NCBI RefSeq assembly: GCF_009792895.1
Contig: NZ_WSSC01000001.1
Span: 930,001 to 994,000, forward strand
Reading direction: 5' to 3'
DNA length: 64,000 nucleotides
Source: Pigmentibacter ruber
GTDB taxonomy: Bacteria; Bdellovibrionota_B; Oligoflexia; Silvanigrellales; Silvanigrellaceae
Shown here: piece after piece, positions 51,750 to 61,222 of the stretch
Layout of the letters: each line of letters opens with the position of its first letter
Numbering within the stretch: the first letter of the stretch is position 1
Notes under the pieces: model-generated
The model's input: only the letters and a program-made list of their open reading frames with translations
What the model was told of the DNA's origin: nothing
The model's database searches: none
Made by a program: the position numbers and the translations under genes

Positions 51750-53183
51750 TTACTTAGTAGTTAATCCTAAAGAACGTAAACGGCTACCTGAATTTAATCT
51801 GTTTTTTATTTGACTTGCTTTGTCAGCATAACTGGGTTTCCCTAGGAGTGCAAACATATTATTTTTGTAGTCTTCAACACCTGGTTGATCAAATGGATTG
51901 ATCCCTCTAGCATATCCACCAATACCACAAGCTAGCATGTTTACATACATCCAATAACCTATCCACCATGCGTTTAATTCGGGCATTTCCCAAACTAATG
52001 TTGGTACTTTACCGTCGGAATGGGCAAGGAAAGTTCCTTGTTGAGCTTCATTTTGAACATAGGAAAGATCTTTTCCTAATAAGAAATCAAAACCATCATT
52101 TAATTTAGGATCTGGAATTTTTATTTTTCTTTTCATTGAACCTTTAGTTAATGAATATTCATCTTGTATTTTAAGATGAGTAGCAAAAAGATGTCTTTCT
52201 CCATCTTGAAAGTATTGTCCTAATGAATGCAAATCAGTAGTAAAATTTGCGCTTGCTGGAAAAATACCTGTATTTTCTTTACCATCACTTTCGCCAAAAA
52301 GTTGTTTCCACCATTCAGCAATGCCTTTTGCCTTAGGTGTCCAAGTGCATAGGGATTCAATTTTATAATTGTTTTTATACAAAACATTACGCACACCTGC
52401 ATAGCAAAGTGCAGGGTTTGTTTCCAAAGAATGATTTTTTTCTGACAAACTGTCTTCATATGCTTGTTGCGCACCAGCAACAAATTCTTGAATATTAATC
52501 CCTGCAATTGCTAAAGGTAACAAGCCTACGGGAGTAAAAACAGAATATCTCCCTCCCACTGTTTTAGGAATACTAAAATGAGGATAATTATTTTCTTTTG
52601 AAATTTTTAGTAAAGTCCCGTCACTAGGATCAGTGATTGAAAAAATACGGTGTGAAGCTTCGGTGGTTCCAAATCTATCGTCAAGGTATTGTTTTAAAAC
52701 TCTAAAAGCTAAGGCAGGCTCTGTAGTGCCCCCAGATTTAGAGACCACTATTAAACTAGGAGTGTAGCAGTCTAGGGCGTCGAGCAGTTCAGAAAGTTCA
52801 TCAAGAGCTAAATGATGTCCCGCCCAAAATAGTAAGGGCTTTTTGTGGAATTGATCAGGCTTTACTGCTGCATAAGTATGAGTCAAGGCTTCATAAACTG
52901 CTTTGGTACCTAATAAACTGCCACCAATTCCTACAACAACAACAGCGTCTGAATGATTATTTATTGTTTCTACAGTTTTACTTATTTCATTTATAATTTT
53001 AGGACATTCTTCTTTTACATAATGAACCCAACCTGTAAATTCAGGACTTTTGCCTTTTCCTGTTGCAAGAGCTTTTTTTGCCGAAATTAAGTTATTAGTT
53101 TCATTGGCAAGATGTTTTTCAATAGGAAAAACATCATGGACTTTTGTCCAGTCTAAAATGAGGCGTTTTTCTAGCGAAAGCAT
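51750..53183 (-). CDS. pgi: Glucose-6-phosphate isomerase
   Basis: A 477-residue glycolytic enzyme interconverting glucose-6-phosphate and fructose-6-phosphate. Sugar-phosphate loop VVVVGIGGSLLGTKA and VVSKSGGTTEPALAF (phosphate-binding and PGI signature), and later GESDGKENTGIFPA are family landmarks; ARGINPFDQPGVEDYK near the end contains the catalytic lysine region. ATG 53183 has AGGAG 8 bases upstream; the frame extends upstream but similarity begins here. It is shorter than E. coli Pgi (549), matching the compact bacterial type. First gene of the apparent ATPase/M16 operon. Confidence 0.94.
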   Translation of the reverse strand: MLSLEKRLILDWTKVHDVFPIEKHLANETNNLISAKKALATGKGKSPEFTGWVHYVKEECPKIINEISKTVETINNHSDAVVVVGIGGSLLGTKAVYEALTHTYAAVKPDQFHKKPLLFWAGHHLALDELSELLDALDCYTPSLIVVSKSGGTTEPALAFRVLKQYLDDRFGTTEASHRIFSITDPSDGTLLKISKENNYPHFSIPKTVGGRYSVFTPVGLLPLAIAGINIQEFVAGAQQAYEDSLSEKNHSLETNPALCYAGVRNVLYKNNYKIESLCTWTPKAKGIAEWWKQLFGESDGKENTGIFPASANFTTDLHSLGQYFQDGERHLFATHLKIQDEYSLTKGSMKRKIKIPDPKLNDGFDFLLGKDLSYVQNEAQQGTFLAHSDGKVPTLVWEMPELNAWWIGYWMYVNMLACGIGGYARGINPFDQPGVEDYKNNMFALLGKPSYADKASQIKNRLNSGSRLRSLGLTTK

Positions 53184-53347
53184 GAATTTACTCCTTAAGC
53201 ACAATATTTTTGTATTTCTACGAATACAAGCGATATAAGAAATCACATAATGGCGGCATTTTTGCAATAGTGTGCGTGCTAAAGAAATAAAGAAAAGAGT
53301 GAAGCGTAGGTAAAAATTGTTACTTTAACAACAGCTCCACAGCATTT

Positions 53348-54349
53348 TTAGTGATTATTTTTTTTAATTTTTACTTCATTTATTAAAGGAAGTTTATTTT
53401 CAAAGTCTGAAATATTATTAAGCGTAGTTTCAACAATATTATGAATTGCTTCCGCTGTTAAAAACCCTTGGTGTCCAGTTACAATTACATTTGGGAAAGT
53501 TAACAATCTTGCTAAATTATCGTCATCAATTCCTTTTCCTGAAAAATCTGAAAAGAAATAGTTTTCTTCTTCTTCATACACATCTAGGGCTGCACCTTTA
53601 ATTGTGTTTGCTTTTAAAGCTTCAATTAATGCTTTTGTATCAATAATTCCTCCTCTACTTGTATTAATAATAATGGCATTTTTTTTCATACAAGAAAAAG
53701 CGGAATCATTAATTAAATGGTGCGTGTCATTTGTCAATGGTATATGCAGAGATATAATATCACATTTTTTATATATTTCTTCTAACGAAACAAACTGCAT
53801 AAAATTTAAACTTGTATTTGGGTATTTATCATACGCTAAGACATGGCAACCAAAACCGTGCATAATTTTTGCCATTTCTAGCCCAATTTTACCTGTACCT
53901 ACTATTCCAACTGTTTTGTTATAGAGATCAAAACCCACTAACCCTTCTAAGGAAAAATTAAATTCTCTTGAACGATTATAGGCTTTGTGGATTTTTCGGT
54001 TTAAAGTTAGTAGCAATGCAACACCATGTTCTGCTATAGCGTGTGGAGAGTAGGCTGGAACTCTCACAATGGGAAGATTTAGTTCAAAGGCAGCATTTAA
54101 ATTTACATGGTTAAAACCTGCACTACGTAAGGCAATTAATTTAATTCCAAGTTCTTTCAATTTAACTAAGACTTCAGCGTCTAATTTGTCATTTACAAAA
54201 GCGCAAACGCAATCAAAGCCTTTTGCCATAATAGCAGATTCTAAATTTAAATTATTGTAAACAAAGAATATTTCATGGTTATTGTGACTATTTAATTCAG
54301 TAAAATATGGTTTTTCATAATCATGAGCGCTAAAAATAATGACTTTCAT
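53348..54349 (-). CDS. ldhA: D-lactate dehydrogenase-type 2-hydroxyacid dehydrogenase
   Basis: A 333-residue NAD-dependent dehydrogenase close to fermentative D-lactate dehydrogenase. Nucleotide motif GTGKIG at about 151-156, substrate loop ALRSAGFNHVNL, catalytic Arg in NTSRGGIID, Glu in LDVYEEE and His in TGHQGF are all present. It would reduce pyruvate to D-lactate in the cytoplasm. AGGAACCTATT precedes the ATG. The gene stands alone between pgi and the metalloprotease gene. Related 2-hydroxyacid dehydrogenases cannot be wholly excluded. Confidence 0.9.
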   Translation of the reverse strand: MKVIIFSAHDYEKPYFTELNSHNNHEIFFVYNNLNLESAIMAKGFDCVCAFVNDKLDAEVLVKLKELGIKLIALRSAGFNHVNLNAAFELNLPIVRVPAYSPHAIAEHGVALLLTLNRKIHKAYNRSREFNFSLEGLVGFDLYNKTVGIVGTGKIGLEMAKIMHGFGCHVLAYDKYPNTSLNFMQFVSLEEIYKKCDIISLHIPLTNDTHHLINDSAFSCMKKNAIIINTSRGGIIDTKALIEALKANTIKGAALDVYEEEENYFFSDFSGKGIDDDNLARLLTFPNVIVTGHQGFLTAEAIHNIVETTLNNISDFENKLPLINEVKIKKNNH

Positions 54350-54587
54350 AATAGGTTCCTTACAGTATAATCAAGCAAAATGTTTAACATAAGAAACTAG
54401 GACAAACAATTTTTAATTTCGTGCAAATTTTAGAAGGAAATTTTGAGAATTATTTTCAATATAACTTTATGAAAATATATGGATAATAATGGTTAATAAA
54501 ATAATATTGATCTAAAATAAATTTTATTTTGTTATGAGGATATTTAAATAATATTAACTGATAATACTATGGAGATGAGAATATCTT

Positions 54588-56903
54588 TTAGGACTCAAAA
54601 TTTAAATTCTTTACTTGCTTCATTCTGATATAAAAGCGTTTTTTCGCCACTGGTCTACTTGTTAAATCTTGACCATTATTCAGAATTTGCACTGAAGCAT
54701 AATCTACACAGCTGCCATCATCACGGTTAATTTCATCACATTGGCCAGTTACAGAAAGTGGAATTTTTGCAATATCAGCTTCAGAATTTAAAGTGTAAAC
54801 TAAAGGATATTTTTCTTCATCCTTCCAGTGGATTGCCCCCTGAATTGGACCTCCGCCTAAACTGACTTTTACTTGAACTGGAAATTTAAATTTGTAAACT
54901 GCTGAGTTTTTAAGCTGTACTGTTAAATTATATGCTTTTGTTTCTCCTGCTTTTAGCTTCACTGGAATAGGTTTTGAACGGGAACCAGGCTGTCCTGCTA
55001 TAATATCTTTTCCATCTGCTTTAAAAATATATTCCGCATGCGAATTATTGTCTAAACTGAAGTTTCTATTGGCTAATGCAGCTAAAATAAGTTCTTTAAA
55101 AGCACCACTTTTCCGAACTTTTCCATTGCCTAATTCATCTGCAAATAACATGTGCTCAAACCACTCTTTCTCACCAAGTGCAGGGTGGTTTCTGCTTAGG
55201 CGCATAGCATCTAGTGTTAAATCTGTCATCATTTGCAATCCGGTATAAATTCCAAATTTCTTTTCTGCTGCCGTTAAAATATCAAACATTGTCCCACCAA
55301 ATGCTTCTCCGTCATCATGCACTTCGTTGGTTAGGAAAAATCCTGTTTTATTAATAATGCGCATATCGGATAAGCCTGGGAATGAACCAGCGCCTGTAAC
55401 GTCATGCAATACCATTTGTGCCACAAAATCGGCCATACCTTCACTCAGTCCACCTGTGCCAGCTAAATTAATATAATCGCCCATCAAGCGATCCATCACA
55501 CCATGTCCAAGCTCATGCCAAATTGTCGTATTATCACGCGCCATGTTACCTTGGTTTGGGGAATAAGTTGTGAAGTTAATTGTATCGTCAGTGTAATACG
55601 CATTATTTTTCATGGAAATATCTGGATCATAAAGGAACGCATGAAATGGTCTTGTAGATAATTCTGGATCATTAAAACCACTTTTTTGCAGAGATTGAAA
55701 CAATTGATCAACAGCCCAATAAACTTGAATAGCATCAAAGCCGTTGTTCATATACTCTACAACGTTATGATCTGGGAGACGAACCGCATCAATTTGATCC
55801 ATTTGTTTTCGTGAAGTAAAGGGTTTAGCATGATAAGTTCCGGTTGGAACCATTTCATTATCACGATAGTCAAAACGGAATTGCCCTGAAAATTGTGGTT
55901 TAAAATTTAAGCTTCCAGCATATTGTTTCATAGCATCAGGATGAACATTTATTGAAGTATATTTTCCTTCTAAAAGAAAACCCGAAGCAAAGTTATTATC
56001 AACTAAAGGTAGTGAGCTACGAATTGCGTTACCTTGTCTTTTTACGTAGGAAGGAGCCCAATATCCTTCTTTGCGTCCAGCTGCAGTTAATCCTTTAAAG
56101 GGATCAAACATGGAATTTAAGTATTTTATGTTACGTAAGGGTGCAAAAGGATCTGTCTCTGCTTTGAAGATCTTGCTATTAAGGTTCCGTAAAAAACTTG
56201 GAGAACGTGGCATTAATTCATTAGTTTTTTCAATTTCTTCATAAATTGGATAAATATGCACAGGAACACTTAGTGTTTTATTGTCATTGTCTGCATTAGG
56301 AAAATCTTCATAAAGATGATCGACTACTTTTTTGTTAGTAGGATCAATCTTAATAGTATGAGTTCCGTGTTTACTTTTAACTTTCACGATACGTAATATT
56401 TTATCTTTGTCTATAACGTCTTTCCATTTTAAATCACGTATCTGTTTATCATCAGGATGATTTAAAACTGCGTTTCTTACTATATCCATTGTTGCATCTG
56501 AGGATAGAAGAGTATCAACGCTTTCATCGCCCATTGAGCTTTTTAGTTTAGAATATTTTGGGGAAGATTTATCGCTCACTTGCGCTTCAACTTGGTAAAG
56601 TTGGCCCTGGTTATTTGTCCAAATTCGTAACGTGTTACCTTCTATTGGCAACCCATTTTGCATTTGCGTGAGCATAAGATAATTATATTTTGCCAGTTTA
56701 CGACTTTCGAGCATTGTAAAATCTGATACAGAAAGAGCAAAACCAGTTTTCTGATTAATTACATCAATAATATGCACAAAGTCACTATTGTTGTCTTCTT
56801 TATACGTCCAACGGACACTTTTGGGATTGTCTGCCAATGCAAATAAACTATAAGCTAAACTAAAGTAAGTTGTGGAGAACGCCAAAATCAGTTTGATTTT
56901 CAT
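54588..56903 (-). CDS. Secreted M36-like (fungalysin-type) zinc metalloprotease
   Basis: A 771-residue secreted protease: signal peptide about 1-24 (ending FALA), propeptide of about 230 residues with a PepSY/FTP-like section (LPIEGNTLRIWTNNQGQLYQV), then a catalytic domain with HELGH (His463, Glu464, His467) and the third-ligand motif GLSEGMADF (Glu488). A C-terminal beta domain of about 140 residues follows. The GLSEG..DF context points to family M36 rather than thermolysin. It probably digests proteins outside the cell or in prey/host material. No operon partners. Confidence 0.88.
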   Translation of the reverse strand: MKIKLILAFSTTYFSLAYSLFALADNPKSVRWTYKEDNNSDFVHIIDVINQKTGFALSVSDFTMLESRKLAKYNYLMLTQMQNGLPIEGNTLRIWTNNQGQLYQVEAQVSDKSSPKYSKLKSSMGDESVDTLLSSDATMDIVRNAVLNHPDDKQIRDLKWKDVIDKDKILRIVKVKSKHGTHTIKIDPTNKKVVDHLYEDFPNADNDNKTLSVPVHIYPIYEEIEKTNELMPRSPSFLRNLNSKIFKAETDPFAPLRNIKYLNSMFDPFKGLTAAGRKEGYWAPSYVKRQGNAIRSSLPLVDNNFASGFLLEGKYTSINVHPDAMKQYAGSLNFKPQFSGQFRFDYRDNEMVPTGTYHAKPFTSRKQMDQIDAVRLPDHNVVEYMNNGFDAIQVYWAVDQLFQSLQKSGFNDPELSTRPFHAFLYDPDISMKNNAYYTDDTINFTTYSPNQGNMARDNTTIWHELGHGVMDRLMGDYINLAGTGGLSEGMADFVAQMVLHDVTGAGSFPGLSDMRIINKTGFFLTNEVHDDGEAFGGTMFDILTAAEKKFGIYTGLQMMTDLTLDAMRLSRNHPALGEKEWFEHMLFADELGNGKVRKSGAFKELILAALANRNFSLDNNSHAEYIFKADGKDIIAGQPGSRSKPIPVKLKAGETKAYNLTVQLKNSAVYKFKFPVQVKVSLGGGPIQGAIHWKDEEKYPLVYTLNSEADIAKIPLSVTGQCDEINRDDGSCVDYASVQILNNGQDLTSRPVAKKRFYIRMKQVKNLNFES

Positions 56904-57332
56904 TGGTACTAGCCCTCAATAGTTGTAAAAAAAAGTTTACCGCAATGATAATTTTTTATTCTTTTTTTCACAACAAAAAAATTAATTTTTTTTCTGCTTT
57001 CAAATGGGAATTTGATACAAAATTTCTTTGATTTAAAAATAGGATCTTAAAATTAAAATTTAATTTTCCATTTCATCAAGAAATTATTACTTATTAGAAA
57101 ATTTTCAGAATAATTAAAGTAAATTTTAAGAAAAATAAAAGTAAATTATGTTGTTTTGTTAATTTATCCATTGACTCTCCTTTTCTTGATGAAAAAGTGT
57201 CAATTTCAAATAGGGGTTAAGATCAATTTTATAGTTTGATAAAAATATAAATTGATAATATTTTTTAAGAACAAACTTAGAGTTTCATTATTTTTGCAAA
57301 TTGCAAATTATAATGAAAAACCTTAAAATTGG
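56904..57332. other. A+T-rich intergenic region upstream of a gene remnant
   Basis: About 430 very A+T-rich bases. I see no convincing open reading frame, RNA gene or strong hairpin. The part next to 56904 must contain the metalloprotease promoter; TTGTAAAAAAAAGTT-type tracts make assignment impossible by eye. Confidence 0.6.
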
Positions 57333-57671
57333 GAAATTGATATTTATCCTGAGTATAAAGCAAATTATAGTTCTTATACTGTTACAAAAGAAGCAGCGGA
57401 AACATTTGCAAAATAGATTTTTAATAAAACAAATTGAAAATTCTCTCTTCCCACTGAATAATAGTGGAAATATGTTGCGGTTATCTTAAAACATTTTGAT
57501 TACTTAGGGAGAAATCATTTTCTTCCAGATCGTGCAAATGATGAAAGGATTTATTCAGAAACTACTCTTGAAAATTTTGCCATGGGAAATTCAATATTTG
57601 GTTTAGCAAATATGGCTGCTAATCTATCGCATTTGTCGTGGAGGTTTTTTTTACCTGTTATACCTATTTAG
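57333..57671 (+). pseudogene. Remnant of an unrecognised gene (single frame with several stops)
   Basis: One frame reads protein-like sequence over 113 codons interrupted by four stops in the middle: EIDIYPEYKANYSSYTVTKE before them, then VAVILKHFDYLGRNHFLPDR, NDERIYSETTLENFAMGNS and NMAANLSHLSWRFFLP, ending at TAG 57669. No frameshift is needed. The stops (TAG, TGA, TAA, TAG) are clustered around 57415-57467. The composition is that of a real protein, so this looks like a decaying 3' end. Family not recognised. Confidence 0.5.
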
Positions 57672-57728
57672 TAAGAACAGAGCTTTGACATGGACGTTAT
57701 AATAAAAATATTTATTTATTTAGATAGG

Positions 57729-59507
57729 TTATTTGTAGTTTTTAATTTTTTCTAATAATTTTCCGCTTTGATCTTTATTAATATCCAATAATTTTTCTTT
57801 TAAAGATTCTATATAAAAACGAATAATCCAATCTTCTTTTTTAGTATAATTAGTCATATATGCAATCTTAATTGGATTATTTTTGTCAAAACTATCTACT
57901 GCTTCTTTATACTCTTGTAGGTTCAATAAACTTCTTGCACATACAGTAAACAAACTATTTTCATTTGTCAAAATTCGTCCAAACCATTTATTTTCTGTAT
58001 AACATGTATTTCCAATTCTATTTTCAGAAAAAAGATCATGCATAATATTTCCTAATTTATCGTATGTAATAACATTAAAGTTTTCTTGTAATATTTTTAT
58101 AAAATCTTTACATCTTCGTGTTCCTGTTGAATCTTCATTTTTATGCAAAAATTTATATGTTTGACATCCATGAATTAATAAAAGTACAATTTTTTGTAAA
58201 TTGTCAGGTTCAGTCAATGTTTTAATTAATTTTGTAAGATTGAATTTATTTGATTTAGATTTAAATAATTGAAAGTTATTTTTCTTTTTGTATTCTTGAA
58301 TAAGTTTCGAATATTTTTCGTTATAAAATGCAAGAGAAACATATTTAAAATTGTTATAAAAGTTATTGGCGAATATATTCGAAGATTTGTAATATCCAAT
58401 TTTCTTTAAATTAATGCAATCATTTTCCGCACTATTCAATATATATTGAACATTTTTTGGTACGCATTGAAAAATATAATCCATAGGTTTTTGCACTAAA
58501 AACCAAAGATCATCAGCATAATCAGAATAATTTCCAAATGTGGAAACATTGCCCCATTCTTCTTCTGATGTAACTAGTTGAGCATTTTCCCAAATATAAA
58601 CATTCTTTACCCAACAAATTGGACTATTAACTGAATGTGTTGCGAGACCTGATTTTGAACAAAAATTAAGATTTTTTGTTTTTTCAGTTCGAGCTATTTC
58701 TATATAAATATTTTTAAGTCCATAAATTTCAGTAATACAATTTTCCTTTAAAATTTCGTGGTAAAATTTATACCTTTTAATTGGTCCATTATTTAAACAT
58801 TGGTTTATTACTCCCCATAAAACATCATCATCTTTAATTTCATTTGCAAAAACTACGTCTTTTTGAAAAAATACTTGACTTTTCTTATAAAGATCTTCTT
58901 TATATTTGTTATTTTTATTTAATAAATATAATGAGTCAGGAATTATATTTCGTGCTTTAATATACTCTGCTTGAATGCTAGGATTATCAGAATATAAATA
59001 GTCTTCAGCAATGCCAGCATTTTTTAAAATATCATAAATATTTGATTTATAAGGAGGAATAAATGTTTCCTCGAAATCTTCAAGATATTTTTCAAAAGCA
59101 AATTGCAATAATCCTTCTCCAATATAGCCACCTTCCATATGTTCAAGTGCAAAATTAGGACCTTCAGCGCCTTTAACCCAATCTCCTTCTTTGCCTTTTC
59201 TTTGACCAGTTCTCCAACCTGTACCAACTCTCCAACTACTTTCGCTGTGAGATTTATAAAAGTGTCTGCATTTTAATTTGCCTTGATTTATATTAAATCC
59301 AAAGGCGCATTTATATTTATCCTGTGGATTTATAAATTTGAATGCTATAATAAATTTTTGTTTATTTTTTCCAAATTCACATTCTTTTAAGTTTTTAATA
59401 TCTGAAATATTAATATTAATACAGTCACTATAATCTTTATCATGATATGAAAACCAATTTTTTAAGTATACTACAAATTCATTTAATTGTAATGATTTAG
59501 TAGGCAT
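57729..59507 (-). CDS. Large orphan protein of unknown function
   Basis: A 592-residue soluble protein with no signal peptide or membrane segment. A distinctive basic/Gly/Trp section lies at about 85-125 (KSHSESSWRVGTGWRTGQRK; EGDWVKGAEGPNFALEHMEG), followed by a long, Lys/Asn/Tyr-rich remainder with many cysteines. Base composition is even more A+T-rich than its neighbours, and it sits in a region of pseudogenes and an IS relic, which suggests acquired DNA. No family is recognised; a ligand-binding or effector-like role is only speculation. ATG 59507 has AGAGATTATAATT upstream. Confidence 0.6.
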   Translation of the reverse strand: MPTKSLQLNEFVVYLKNWFSYHDKDYSDCININISDIKNLKECEFGKNKQKFIIAFKFINPQDKYKCAFGFNINQGKLKCRHFYKSHSESSWRVGTGWRTGQRKGKEGDWVKGAEGPNFALEHMEGGYIGEGLLQFAFEKYLEDFEETFIPPYKSNIYDILKNAGIAEDYLYSDNPSIQAEYIKARNIIPDSLYLLNKNNKYKEDLYKKSQVFFQKDVVFANEIKDDDVLWGVINQCLNNGPIKRYKFYHEILKENCITEIYGLKNIYIEIARTEKTKNLNFCSKSGLATHSVNSPICWVKNVYIWENAQLVTSEEEWGNVSTFGNYSDYADDLWFLVQKPMDYIFQCVPKNVQYILNSAENDCINLKKIGYYKSSNIFANNFYNNFKYVSLAFYNEKYSKLIQEYKKKNNFQLFKSKSNKFNLTKLIKTLTEPDNLQKIVLLLIHGCQTYKFLHKNEDSTGTRRCKDFIKILQENFNVITYDKLGNIMHDLFSENRIGNTCYTENKWFGRILTNENSLFTVCARSLLNLQEYKEAVDSFDKNNPIKIAYMTNYTKKEDWIIRFYIESLKEKLLDINKDQSGKLLEKIKNYK

Positions 59508-59921
59508 AATTATAATCTCTTAATTTTTAACTTATTCCCATAATATAAGTTACTAGATCTCAAATTTAGAAAAAAGAAGAGATAACCAATAATTGATATT
59601 AAAATGACAATTTGACAAATAAGTAAAATTTTATGGCATAGGCTTGTAATGAGTGAAAATGTTTTAAACTAATGGAGAGGCACAAATATAATACCTTTCG
59701 TAACAATAAATATTTAACCAAAAACTTTGGGATAAGGTTTTTTAATAACTTTTATATACTTTTTTCTTTCTAATCTTTAAATAAAATATCTATATTATGA
59801 CATGTGGGGACATAATGCTAATTTTAGAATAACGCGAAGTTTGAATATCTTGATTTTGGGCACTCGTTCAAATGCCGAGAATAGCATTTTTTTAAAAAAT
59901 TTAAATTTATTATGATTTACA
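59508..59921. other. A+T-rich intergenic region with a partial copy of the IS end
   Basis: About 410 bases without a plausible gene. ATAATGCTAATT occurs at 59812-59823 and again, in direct orientation, inside the left end of the IS relic at 59923-59934. The first copy may be a leftover from another insertion or a rearranged end. No RNA gene was recognised. Confidence 0.5.
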
Positions 59922-60950
59922 AATAATGCTAATTAAGAGTTAAGAATACGTTTTTAGAAAAAGAACATTTACTTAAAAAGGCATGCAGAAAGTCTTCCGA
60001 AAACATGGACAAGCAAGCCCTTTGTAGAACGGACTTTGGATGCTGTTTGATTGTTTGAATACCATTAGATTCAATTAGCCAGTTGAATAGAATTTCTATT
60101 GATTGTTTAATTAAACAAAAAGATTTATAATATACTTTTTTTTCTTATGAAAGAATTTTTTTACTTCTTGAAAGTTTAATTGGGGTATGCAAGTTAGAAA
60201 TTTTTCCAGCCAATTTTTGTTTAGTAGATTGATCGCAGTATGCACGATCAGCAAATATTTCTTAATGATTTAAATTTAATAAATCATTCTTAGCCGTTGT
60301 TAAATCTTGTGTCTCAGTGCGGGTTATTTTCGTTGAGAGAGGAAGGCGATTATTTTTAAATAAAGCTGGAAAATGAAGTTTTAATCCAAAATAAAAATAC
60401 TTTTGGAAGAGCTGAAACCAACTGAAGAAATTTCTTTTGCTGTATTACTTTTGTGGATTCTAAAACCCTTTGCTAAGATAATAGGTAAAGACTCTAATAG
60501 AATGATATGTTTAGAGGAATTAGATTTTAATTTGAACTTTTTATTTTTTAAAATGAATTTAGAAAGCTCAGGAAAAAGATGATTTAAATTATTAAGTCTG
60601 AATAAAAATCCATCATTAGAAAATAAATGACGATACCATTCACTGAGAAAGTTTTTTGTAAATTTAAAAATGGATTTTATATTTTTAAGTTCATTTAAAA
60701 TTCCAAAGGTGTAAATTGAGACAGTTTCTTCATTAGTAAAAGAGGAATTTGAGTTTGGACTAATTTTTAAAAAAATTTAGGAAAAGAATTGAGAAAAGGA
60801 TTTGAAGGAAGTAATGCAAACCGTGATGAGTTGTTTATACCAATCCATTATTAATTTCTTTGTTTCTTTTATTTGTAAAAATTATTCAAAAAACTGGAGT
60901 GATTTATTCATTAATAGCATTAATTTTATCAAATCTTAATTGGCATTATT
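59922..60950 (-). mobile_element. IS982-like insertion sequence relic with terminal inverted repeats
   Basis: The left end AATAATGCTAATTAAGA (59922-59938) matches the reverse complement of the right end TCTTAATTGGCATTATT (60934-60950) at 16 of 17 positions. The 1029-base span encloses a broken transposase gene on the minus strand. Length and the encoded protein agree with IS982-type elements. No clear target-site duplication is visible. The element is not autonomous because the transposase carries stops and frameshifts. Confidence 0.7.
59969..60848 (-). pseudogene. Broken DDE transposase, IS982-like
   Basis: Reading from ATG 60848 leftwards, recognisable transposase pieces appear in different frames: MDWYKQLITVCITSFKSF, a stop, then NEETVSIYTFGILNELKN, LSEWYRHLFSNDGFLFRLN, IILLESLPIILAKGFR and SSVGFSSSKSIFILD, then a frameshift to FADRAYCDQSTKQKLAGK and a last piece ASKVRSTKGLLVHVFGRL ending at TAA 59969-59971. 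Segment order and about 290 codons match IS982-family transposases. The expected catalytic Asp in 'DS.P' reads Glu. Non-functional. Confidence 0.7.
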
Positions 60951-61222
60951 AAAATAATAGAAAATATAAGATTTATGATTTCTAAAAAATACTGCCAGTT
61001 AAATTGACTCCATTCAATAAAATCCCAATTTCTACAACTCCTAAATTATAAATTTCAGCAATAATCATTTATTTTACTCCAATTTTCTGATAAAAGGCAT
61101 TAATGCTAACCCGACTGTTTAAAATGGATGGACACTGTATGCCGTAGATGTTGATTTTGAATTTCGAAAAATAATTAAAAATAATAAAACGATTTTCTTA
61201 AATCAACAAATAGAGGTGTTTT

